The notes beneath the pieces are model-generated. The model saw nothing but the letters and a program-made list of their open reading frames with translations, was not told the origin of the DNA and did not search any database. 64,000 nt of DNA from Gordius sp. MW1 (lineage: Eukaryota; Nematomorpha; Gordioida; Gordea; Gordiidae): positions 18,174,060 to 18,238,059 of the forward strand of contig OZ038529.1 in assembly GCA_964036665.1 (NCBI GenBank), written 5' to 3'. A program made the translations under genes and the position numbers. Each line of letters begins with the position of its first letter. The stretch's first letter is position 1. Of the stretch, positions 56,501-64,000 are shown piece after piece.

Positions 56501-59500
56501 CTGGAGCGACTCCAAAGCCGAGGGTCAAGCCTGACCTCCATTCAAAAAAGACCATGATCTGCGTTTGGTGGGACTGGGAGGGCATTCTGCATTGGGAAAT
56601 TCTGGAAAGGAATGCCACGGTCAACAAGGAGCTCTATATATCCCAGCTACACCGCGTGAATGAGGCTAATCGACTCAAAAGACCCCATCGACTAGGCCAG
56701 ACCATACTCCTTCACGACAACGCAAGGCCCCATGTTGTTCAAGTCGTAAAAGCCGCACTCCAAGAGCTCGAATGGGAGGTCCTTCAGCATCCACCATATT
56801 CTCCGGACCACCGACGGATTACCATCCTTTCCGCTCTCTCTCGAACCATATGAGGGGCGTTACCTTGGACAATGTAGAGGGCCTTAAAAAAAGGCTCAAG
56901 AACTTCTTTGATACCAGACCGGTAGATTTTTGGCGTAATGGCATCGAAAAATTGGTCAAAAGGTGGGAGGAGGTCGTAAACAGCAACGGCGAATATATTA
57001 TTGAATAAGTTACTGTTATAACAATAAATAATCGTTAAATAAAAGACTTTGATAAAAACTCTACGAACTTTTTCCTCAACCCAATATAATTTAGTTATCA
57101 ATATATTTCATATATTTATATACCTAATGTTTAGATCTACGTTTTGGCCCAAGGTCAATGCCTTTATCAAGGACCTCAAGATAAAATGGTTCAATTCCTA
57201 TCGCGCCACGACCTCAATTGCCCACCCTTTCACAACCCGGCCGATTTTAGTTAGCCCTTATACCGAATATTATTAAATAAAATCGTATTTATATTTCCCT
57301 TCAGCCTTAAATTTGTTTTAATTCATTTTCAGGGAATGTTTGACATATAAAAAAAGGTCCTATAATAGTAAAAAAGCACCATTTAAAAAACGGACATTAT
57401 TAAATAAGTGACCAATTTGAGAAAATCCATTATAATTAATGATTCTTTTTAAAATATACTGTACTCAAATGATTAAAGTAAGGAGGTACTTGCAATCATA
57501 TATATCGAAAGTTAAAAAAATCTTTGCTTTATTTCATCTATCTTTAAGATGGGCTTAGCCTGGACATATTAATTCAAGCATGGGCGTACGCAGGGGGGGG
57601 GGGGGGGGGGGCAGAGGGGGACGGCTGCCCCCCCCTAATTTACGAAAAAAAATTCAATGCAAAAGCATTGATAAATTAAAAAAATTTATGTTTTGCCCCC
57701 CCCCTCTAAATGAACCTTTAAACGTTTTGCCCCCCCCCCAACTGCAATGTAATTTATACTGCTCTCAGGGGCGTAGTTTTCAATGCAAAAACCCTTAAAA
57801 ATTAAAAAAAAATGTTTTGCCTCCCCCCCCCCCCCCCAATTGAACTTTCAAACGTTTCGCCCGCCCCCCTAATCCAAAACCTGGCTACGCCCATGACTGC
57901 CCCATTGCTTCTTGCTATGTCAACGCCCGCCCATAATCCAAAACCTGGCTACACCCATGACTGCCCCATTGCTTCTTGCTATGTCAAAATAATTCAAGGA
58001 ATTTTGATTTTTGTTTTTTAATGAAAAAATTGGAGTTTAGGATGTATATGTTAGTTTGAATCATTCAGTCATGGAAATTGCGTGTGGTGAATATGGGAAT
58101 GTTGTGGCCAGACTAGTGACAATTACTCAGACAACCCAATCGGAAGATAAGAAAGTGGATGATTTAGCGGCTGACTGTCCGTTGGAACTTAAATTGCAAG
58201 GTATCATAAAAAAATTTCCCACGCAGGAATCTTAGATAATATTGCTAATCGTTTATTGACATTAATTACTTACAAATTACAATATAACACGCATTTTTGT
58301 ACAATTTCATTGTATATTACTAGGTTGTGTGTCCAGTGGTCAGGGTGGCTGATGACCCTCTCACCTCAATTAAAATAGAAAATTTTTAGTACTATCTTGT
58401 TAAGAACTTATGTCATTCTTATTTTGCTCCTCCTTAATGAACCTTAAATTAATTGACTTTAAAAGTTTTTATTTTCAAAAATTTTATGATTAATAATGAG
58501 ATTGTTGTAGCTTATGTATTGTCGTAATATCATACACTTTTATATATGCAATAAAGTCGTGTGATTTTTTGTGAATTTTAATCGAAAATTGTATATAGGT
58601 TAATGAAAATTGTAATATCCAATCTAATTTATATCCATGAAATGGCGGTTTGATAGTTGTAAAATTTAGGATGTTGTTATTATTACAATCTTTGGATTGA
58701 CTAATATCATATCGGTCGAGGAATTTGAATGTTAGTTATTTATTAATATTATATAAAGCTCTTGGTAACACGCCTTAATAACCGGATAGAATGGGATGTG
58801 ACTTGTTGCCTTTAATTTGTCCCTTCTTTGACTTGAAATATAAAAACTTCTATTTTAGACTAAAATTTGACTTTTCTTAATCGTTTTTACTTCATTATCA
58901 TAAAATTCCTGCAAATTTTATATCTGCCCAAAAGGTTTTATTTGAAAAATTTAGTAATATATTTTAATTTTTTATTAACAATTTCTAGGGTCTGATATAA
59001 AATATATCGGCGAAGACTCATCATCAGTAGAAGAGACGGATAAAAACTTATTGCCCGTACCAAATGGGAAAGGACCTAACGATACGATTCTAAACATGGA
59101 CGCCACAAATGTGGCCCGGACCCATAGCCCTAGCGCCGTCTTGGTTCAGCTAAAAGAAACTGATCTCACCGGTTATTACTATATACCTACTAGCCTTTTG
59201 TGCTTTAAATGTCGCGTTTAAGTTTAACAACTTTCAATCGCATACAAGCTCGAGCGATGATTGAGTCTATTTGAACAGATACTTTATATTGGAAACTTAA
59301 TGTTTTCCCCTTACCGATTAAGATTGTTGCATTCTTACGAAACATGCCTATAAAATCCTACGGTGTAAGTTTTTGGTAGGGTAATCTTAATCTTTTCCCA
59401 TTTAATAACAATCTTGTTTATACTAAGCTTTATTTTTTATATGGCGTCTTTTAAAAAAATCTAACTTGCAGGATCTTGTTCCATTAATGAGTGCGGGAGT

Positions 59501-62500
59501 ATTTTATTATAGCCATTCTGCCTTTTAATTAACTACTCTACTCGGTTTTATTTGCAGAATGCATGCTTGGGGAAAATAGGGATGAGAAAGGATGCTTTAG
59601 TTTCATTTATTCGTGGTGTAACTAAATGCCATTGAGCCAATAAAAGATAATTATCAACAAGTTTCGTTAAACGGAAAAATTTGATTAAATCCTGAATTAA
59701 AATGTGTGCTTATTCACAAATTTTCAGAATTTAAACAAATGCTTATTTTTAGATTGGCTATGCTGCTCTTAGAAATGATTCATTTTGTTTATAATTAAAA
59801 TGATTAGTACAATACTCCATGGGCGTAGGCAGCATTGGGATGGGCAATAATGATTCTATAGGGGCAATAATGATTCTATAGGGGCAAAATGATCATTTTT
59901 TCAAATGTTAGCTATAATTTTAATAAATTTCGGCAAAGATTTACAAGGGATTCTTGGCTACGCCCATTCAATATTCTAATCTAATCTTAAACATAGGGTT
60001 TTTTAATAAATTTTTAATGCCGTAAGGCCCTTGAAAAACAGCTTTGTATTTTTGAACAAAAGATATTCCGTTTCACAAAATAACACGCAAGCAGTATAAA
60101 CGAATTTTTATCTGAATTTTGTTACTTCGCCATTGCAACTTTTACAGTTACAGAGCCTCCTTTACTCTTATTATTATTTAAAGTGTAATAATTTTCTTTT
60201 TGCATTTCGTTTGTTGTATTTTGAATCTAATTTACACTTCAAGGTACGATCCCTGAATGTAGATTAATGGAAGCCAGCGTTTCGGAGACCCTCTTGCCAC
60301 AAGCAGTGCGAAACAGGGTTTCATGTCCTTTATCGCCCCATCAATTGCCCACCCTATTTCACACCCGTTACAAAAATAGCCTTAAAGATCGCGACTCTAA
60401 AACTGCTAGCCTAACGAAATCTCATATTTTAGTAATTATTTTAAATAAGCATTGCTTGCTCCAAAACATTAAATACATTATTTGATAAATGTTGTTACAT
60501 TGTTGATTTACTGACACGCGATAACAGGCTTATATGACATTCATATGTTCATAGTAGTGTAAATTGAGATTCCTTGAGGATTTAAAAAAATTGATATTTC
60601 AAGATTTTGCTTCTATCGAATTTGTAATGTGTGTAAGTAGTGTGCCATTTTCTGTATCATTCCGATCCGATACTTTATAAAATATTTTTTCGGGAGATTG
60701 AATTTTTAATGCAAACTATATGAAACGATCCAAATAATATTTGTTTTTTATTGATCATATGTCTCAAACTCGCTACCTATTGTATCATACTAATTATTAT
60801 TACATTATAAAATCCTATAAAATAGATGGACAAATTTTCCGAAAACCAATGCTACAGCTGCACCACCAGTTTCCTCACCCAATTTCGCGTTTTGTTCGTA
60901 CGTGCCTTTTTAACCATCCTCCGAGACGGGACCCTGACTCGACTCAGGCTGACTTGTCACCTAGCCATAGGTATCCTGATTGGGTTGCTGTACTACAACA
61001 TAGGGAACGAGGCGGGAAAGATATGGAATAATTCGGGCTGCCTCTTTTTTTCCATGCTCTTCATCATGTTCGCCGCCCTCATGCCTACCGTTCTAACTTG
61101 TAAGTCATGAACCAATGGGATATTAGGGACATTTTTTGTAGCCTTGTAGATAATATTTTAAATTAGAGGACAGGACAAGACAGGACAGTACAACCGAAAG
61201 CGAGTCCATAAATTGCATAACAATTAATATATTAAAGATAGAAGTTTTATTAAGGCCTATATCGTTTTTGTTTTGTTTAGATTTGGAGTTGAACAAAACA
61301 AAAAACTTGTAAGTCATAAATCAAATGGGATGTCAAACATTTTTGGTAGCCTTGTAGATAATATTTTAAATTAGAAGACTGGAAAGTACAACCAAAAGCA
61401 AGCCCATAAATTGCATCGCTATTAATATATTTAACGATACAAGTTTTATTAAGGCCTATATTTATTAAAGTTTTCATTTTTTCAAAATGAGTTTAATAAG
61501 GATAATTATACATTCAGCGCTTTTTAAAGCAATTTTTTTTTGTTTTTTAGGCTGCAATTTGTCAGAGGCTTGGCTATATGTTGTTAATTTTTATATCTTA
61601 TTTCGGCTAAAATTATAAAATACCTCGGAATTTTTTATGTCATTATGAAACTTAATATAATCAGTTAGGTGTGCAATCCTTTGTCATCATAGCCATGTTA
61701 TCAATACTTACATAGCATGAGTTAAAATTGTTTTGTTTTTTGCTTATTCAGAGGCGGGTATTTAAAAAAATTTAAAACTTGTATGTGCGCAACCATTAAA
61801 ACAGTTATATGCATGCTCCAATAATTGATAATAGTTATTCCGCAAATTTATTTATTTCGGACAACGACGCTTTGGACCTGAAAACGTTAAAAATTTGTCT
61901 TTGACTCCTAAAATATCATTTACAGGCAAGACACTTAAACACTATTATTAGTTAAACTCTAAAAGATTAGTTTAAATGTGTATTTAATTTGAAAATCATT
62001 TGTCTTTTCAAGTTCCCACGGAGATGATGGTATTTATTAAAGAACATCTCAACTACTGGTACAGCCTTAAATGCTATTACTTCGCAAAGACTCTCGCCGA
62101 TCTTCCATTCCAGGTATTTAGGCACAACTTAAATTTTGTTTTGGACCTTACATTTGCAAGTAAATTATTAATAACTTTTCGTTCATTCTTTTAATGATCA
62201 TGAGATTTTGTTTATATGCAGTCTTTTATTTAATTATAACTCGATAATTTTTTTTAATTATAACTTAATTATAGATCATATTCCCGCTTATATACGGAAC
62301 CATTGTGTATTGGATGACGTCTCAACCTCCTGAATTTACGCGATTCGTTATGTTTCTCACCCTTTCTACGCTCACAGCTTTGGTGTCACAGTCTTTAGGA
62401 CTCATCATAGGCGCCGCCATGTCTTTAAAAGTTCGCATTTTTAAAATGACACATTTTATATCAATTTGTTTTGCATCACCGACTTTTAGGTAAACTATGA

Positions 62501-63103
62501 ATTAATCAATTGTATTAACAGCTCATAAATAGTTTCTCCGAATTGGAGAGACGATATTAGTCCTATCTGTTGAATACTGACGTTTAAGATCGTTTATTTG
62601 CAGCTGAAGTATTTTATTTTAATCATAAGCAACTAGATCGCATTTATTAGTTGTGTCTTTTTTACGACAAGCCAGTGGTTAATAGATTTATTTAAATGCA
62701 AACAAGGTTAGAATCATTTTGGCCAACCATTAGAGTCAATTTTTTCTCCATTCAGGTCGCCGTATTCCTCGGTCCCGTTACAGCCATTCCTATCCTACTT
62801 TTTAGTGGTTTTTTCATCAATTTCGACACCATACCCCCTTACCTCCAGTGGCTATCGTACCTCTCTTACGTGCGTTACAGTTTCGAAGGGGTCCTCCTAT
62901 CAACGTACGGTTTTGGTAGGGCCCCGTTAAAGTGTCAACAAAAATTTTGCTTCTTCAAAAAAGCCACCGATTACTTGGAACTCATGGATGTGGACAAAGC
63001 GAAGTGGCACGTGGACTTCATAGCGCTCTGTATATTTTTCGTCGTGCTGCGGGGGGCAGTTTATTTCGTCCTCAAGTGGAGGATTTGTAAATCCAAATGG
63101 TAA
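47324..63103 (+). CDS. ABCG1/4: ABCG1/ABCG4-type half ABC transporter, 13-exon gene model
   Basis: A half-transporter with the ABCG order: nucleotide-binding domain first, then six predicted membrane helices. ABCG1/4-type proteins dimerise and export sterols and other lipids. The model has 13 exons and 762 codons (family about 650-680; the excess lies in the N-terminus and the linker at residues 346-470). Walker [10 protein letters not shown] is at residues 94-102, the Q-loop in [10 protein letters not shown] at about 140, signature LSGGQ at 195-199, Walker B VMFFDE at 215-220, D-loop SGLDS at 223-227 and the H-loop His at 252. GEYG and NPADF motifs follow. TM-region matches include [29 protein letters not shown] and [17 protein letters not shown]. 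The residue after Walker B is Ala (FDEATS) where ABCG proteins usually have Pro. All phases agree and the total is divisible by three. Confidence 0.94.
47573..47690 (+). CDS. ABCG1/4: ABCG exon 2 (Walker A)
   Basis: Acceptor ATTGTCTTAG. Encodes [20 protein letters not shown] and then [17 protein letters not shown], the Walker A loop that binds ATP phosphates. Donor CTAA|GTAACT, phase 2; the next intron is 39 nt. Confidence 0.93.
47730..47919 (+). CDS. ABCG1/4: ABCG exon 3 (Q-loop)
   Basis: Encodes [20 protein letters not shown] and then [19 protein letters not shown], nearly identical in pattern to ABCG1/4. Donor GTT|GTAAGT, phase 0. Confidence 0.93.
49433..49581. mobile_element. hAT-like MITE (GGGCGTAGCC family)
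   Basis: Left end CTTGGGCGTTAGAGG, right end GGCTACGCCCATT. Flanks CATATAGA and CATATAAA match at 7 of 8 bases. Confidence 0.65.
51774..52103. mobile_element. TIR element of Tc1/mariner type with telomere-like sequence
   Basis: Left CAGTAGACGACTGACCTGTT and inverse of right CTGTTGGCGACTGACCTGTT, then shared AGGCGACAACCAATTA; flanked by TA on both sides. The left half has ACACGTGACTGCAACATA twice. Next to the right terminal repeat is AACCCTAACCCTAA. Non-coding. Confidence 0.8.
53839..53988. mobile_element. hAT-like MITE (GGGCGTAGCC family)
   Basis: CATGGGCGTAGCCAGG at the left, CCTGGCTACGCCCATG at the right. Flanking 8-mers ATTGCAAC and ATTGCGAC differ at one base. It ends 98 bp before ABCG exon 4. 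Confidence 0.85.
54087..54232 (+). CDS. ABCG1/4: ABCG exon 4 (signature and Walker B)
   Basis: Acceptor CCCATTTCCAAG. Encodes [20 protein letters not shown] and then PVMFFDEAT. These form the ABC signature and Walker B with the catalytic Glu. The residue after the Glu is Ala instead of the usual Pro. Donor ACTAG|GTGAAA, phase 2. Confidence 0.94.
55231..55354 (+). CDS. ABCG1/4: ABCG exon 5 (D-loop, H-loop)
   Basis: Acceptor GTGGTGTAG. Encodes [20 protein letters not shown] and then [20 protein letters not shown], with the switch His. Donor GATAAC|GTATGT, phase 0. Confidence 0.94.
55507..55662. mobile_element. hAT-like MITE (GGGCGTAGCC family)
   Basis: CATGGGCGTAGTCAGG at the left, GGCTACGCCCAAG at the right, flanked by CACTTTAA and CACTTAAA. 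GGGGCAGCCGCCCC inside is a short palindrome common to the family. Confidence 0.78.
55790..57084 (+). mobile_element. mariner element, full length, defective
   Basis: 1295 bp with terminal inverted repeats (TTGGGCTGAGGAGAAAGTTC and the inverse of GAACTTTTTCCTCAACCCAA) and TA on both sides: the normal size and TSD for mariner. It lies sense within ABCG intron 5, 50 bp before exon 6. Confidence 0.93.
55962..57008 (+). pseudogene. mariner transposase, broken
   Basis: Helix-turn-helix region ([29 protein letters not shown]), catalytic [27 protein letters not shown] and YSPD followed in another frame by [12 protein letters not shown]. These are the D,D34D-type motifs of mariner transposases, which cut and paste at TA sites. 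Breaks: a frame change near 56040, a TAG at 56263 and a frame change near 56810. Confidence 0.9.
57135..57249 (+). CDS. ABCG1/4: ABCG exon 6
   Basis: Acceptor CTAATGTTTAG, phase 0. Encodes [20 protein letters not shown] and then [13 protein letters not shown], a near-exact pattern match to ABCG1/4. Donor GATTTTA|GTTAGC, phase 1. The obvious open frame here is a different one; the gene frame is recognised from the motif. Confidence 0.92.
57579..57990. mobile_element. hAT-like MITE (GGGCGTAGCC family) with long G/C runs
   Basis: CATGGGCGTACGCAGG then a G run of about 20; CTGGCTACGCCCATG occurs before the right end. Flanked by a perfect 8-bp AATTCAAG. A ~70-bp segment ending TTGCTTCTTGCTATGTCAA is duplicated at the right side. 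Several C runs of 8-15 bases lie inside. Confidence 0.78.
58069..58200 (+). CDS. ABCG1/4: ABCG exon 7
   Basis: Acceptor AATCATTCAG, phase 1, so the Ile of [15 protein letters not shown] is completed across the junction, as in ABCG1/4. The rest is polar linker. Donor CAAG|GTATCA, phase 1. Confidence 0.9.
58989..59171 (+). CDS. ABCG1/4: ABCG exon 8 (linker)
   Basis: Acceptor AACAATTTCTAG. A 61-codon polar segment ([20 protein letters not shown]) with no family motif; phase 1 in and out. Supported by open frame, splice sites and phase only. Confidence 0.68.
59818..59968. mobile_element. hAT-like MITE (GGGCGTAGCC family)
   Basis: CATGGGCGTAGGCAGC at the left, TTGGCTACGCCCATT at the right, flanked by CAATACTC and CAATATTC. 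A ~22-bp internal unit containing GGGCAATAATGATTCTATA is duplicated in tandem. Confidence 0.82.
60244..60431 (+). CDS. ABCG1/4: ABCG exon 9 (linker)
   Basis: Acceptor ACACTTCAAG, phase 1. Encodes a linker with [20 protein letters not shown] and a Lys/Asp/Ser-rich end. Donor ATTTTA|GTAATT, phase 0. Supported by splice phase and open frame, not by a family motif. Confidence 0.66.
60826..61099 (+). CDS. ABCG1/4: ABCG exon 10 (first membrane helices)
   Basis: Encodes [40 protein letters not shown] and [19 protein letters not shown]: the elbow helix and first two membrane spans of ABCG1/4. Acceptor TAAAATAG is short on pyrimidines but in phase. Donor ACTT|GTAAGT, phase 1. Confidence 0.93.
61130..61480. 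repeat. Direct repeat inside ABCG intron 10
   Basis: About 61100-61280 and 61308-61465 are two tandem ~190-bp copies sharing CTTGTAAGTCAT, TTTTGTAGCCTTGTAGATAA / TTTTGGTAGCCTTGTAGATA and TTTTATTAAGGCCTATAT. The first copy begins at the exon 10 donor, so the donor-like CTTGTAAGTCAT is duplicated. Confidence 0.7.
62013..62113 (+). CDS. ABCG1/4: ABCG exon 11
   Basis: Acceptor TTTGTCTTTTCAAG, phase 1. Encodes [20 protein letters not shown] and then [13 protein letters not shown], highly diagnostic for ABCG1/4. Donor CAG|GTATTT, phase 0. Confidence 0.94.
62275..62430 (+). CDS. ABCG1/4: ABCG exon 12
   Basis: Acceptor ACTTAATTATAG. Encodes [20 protein letters not shown] and then [17 protein letters not shown] (membrane spans). 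The donor AAA|GTTCGC is weak, but the family sequence continues exactly into exon 13. Confidence 0.88.
62756..63103 (+). CDS. ABCG1/4: ABCG exon 13 (last)
   Basis: Acceptor TTTCTCCATTCAG. Encodes [40 protein letters not shown], an extracellular Cys-containing loop (CQQKFCFF) and a final membrane helix ending KWRICKSKW before TAA. Confidence 0.94.
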   Translation, partial: VAVFLGPVTAIPILLFSGFFINFDTIPPYLQWLSYLSYVRYSFEGVLLSTYGFGRAPLKCQQKFCFFKKATDYLELMDVDKAKWHVDFIALCIFFVVLRGAVYFVLKWRICKSKW

Positions 63104-64000
63104 CTTTGCCATGTCAGAATATCGCGCACCGCCCAAATAACTAAATATTGCCACTTTAACACACACAAAACGCGGAGCACCTTTTACTTGTAATTTATGG
63201 TGTTATGCACAAAACGCAACGATTGAGCTCTAATATAACTATTCCCAGGTTCTTTAAATCTTTTAAAAAAAAATCTGGATTTTAGGTTGCTTATAAATTG
63301 CCGGGTGGCTTTTTGGGCTACCGCGCGGAACTCTGCTGCTCTTTATTAAGTAGCCTCTCGTTTGAAGCTTGTTGTATTCAAAAACTTGAGATTTTGTAGT
63401 TTTATTTGGAAACTCACTCTGTATCCATTACTCTTTTGTGGCATGCTTTACCTCAAACTTACTAGCTACCCTTACCAAAAATATATACTTCTCGCTGTGG
63501 ATGATTAAAATGAGATCAAACAGCGTCCGGGTCTGGTCTCAGTAGGTTTTAAAAAGTTAGACATCATTACTGCGCAAAGTATTTGCCCCTTCCTCCCGCT
63601 CACCTATTTTTGCTATTCCAATCATAATTTCTATGACGTTATATAGTCATTCGTCGGTCACGTTATTTAAACACGCGAAAACTTTTACTTGCAAAAAATC
63701 ATGTGTTTTGACGTTCTAAAGCTTATTTGATCGCGATTTGTAATATATGAGCACCCGTCATTGTATGTCGCGTTAAAGCTTGCATTCCTAACAGCAAAAC
63801 CAAAACTATAACCGATTTATTTGTTATCTATTTGTATATATTTTGCATCTCGGTGAATGAACCATATCCTTTTTTATTGCGTTTTTAGACGAATTATTAA
63901 GCAGTATTTACTCCATATCGTATATAACATTTACATTTCTGGTATATATATATAATAAACAAATCAGCCTACTTAACATTGAAAATATATTGCTTTATCA
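63104..64000 (+). other. 3' flank/UTR of ABCG
   Basis: No gene seen. An AATAAA at 63954-63959 is the only clear polyadenylation hexamer I noticed; if used, the 3' UTR would be about 870 nt. Confidence 0.35.

Noticed and set aside
57049-57276. 75-codon frame overlapping ABCG exon 6
   Set aside because: The frame one base off contains the clear ABCG motif NPADF with correct splice phases; this one is a shadow.
1-64000. CRISPR array, operon or prokaryotic features
   Set aside because: Spliced genes, LTR elements and MITEs show nuclear eukaryotic DNA; no regularly spaced short repeats with unique spacers were seen.

Overview
This is AT-rich eukaryotic (metazoan) DNA: two spliced protein-coding genes, both on the + strand, embedded in dense nested transposable elements. 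The genes are an ortholog of Mediator subunit 1 (MED1, 7527-30932) and a half-size ABC transporter of the ABCG1/ABCG4 type (47324-63103). I rebuilt both exon by exon from protein-family similarity plus GT/AG sites and intron phase. All junction phases agree and both summed coding lengths are multiples of three (MED1 17 exons, 3954 nt, 1317 aa; ABCG 13 exons, 2289 nt, 762 aa). The gene content says animal, and the TE mix (Ty3/gypsy, RTE, RLE-type LINE, mariner, hAT, PIF/Harbinger-like MITEs) fits an invertebrate. I cannot name the phylum. Introns near the 5' ends are only 34-40 nt, while later introns run to nearly 10 kb and are full of TEs.

Layout: 1-5290 is a non-LTR retrotransposon with a single intact 936-codon ORF (zinc knuckle, reverse transcriptase, restriction-like endonuclease) behind tandem ~190-bp repeats. 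5291-7143 is repeat-derived spacer. A MITE with a perfect 8-bp target-site duplication (TSD) ends 74 bp before the proposed MED1 start codon. MED1 exons 1-10 are packed into 7527-9005; exons 11-17 are spread over 10783-30932. MED1 introns hold a 1.5-kb foldback palindrome (11431-12964), a hAT-like element carrying a Ty3/gypsy insertion (15136-20786), a decayed RTE LINE (20885-23976), a gypsy RNase H scrap, PIF/Harbinger-like MITEs and a hAT MITE nested in one of them.

31521-43592 is a ~1-kb GCCCG-rich hAT-like element split by two copies of a second Ty3/gypsy family lying tail to tail (32086-37575 on +, 37581-43148 on -), only 5 bp apart. Both copies carry the same internal TIR element with telomere-like repeats. 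43593-47323 is spacer with another TIR element containing telomere-like repeats.

The ABCG gene fills 47324-63103. Its introns hold at least five hAT-like MITEs with (near-)matching 8-bp TSDs, a TA-flanked TIR element, and a full-length but broken mariner. The two genes have unrelated roles: MED1 bridges transcription factors to RNA polymerase II, and ABCG1/4-type transporters move sterols or other lipids across membranes. Nothing suggests co-regulation; they are simply neighbours in TE-rich DNA.
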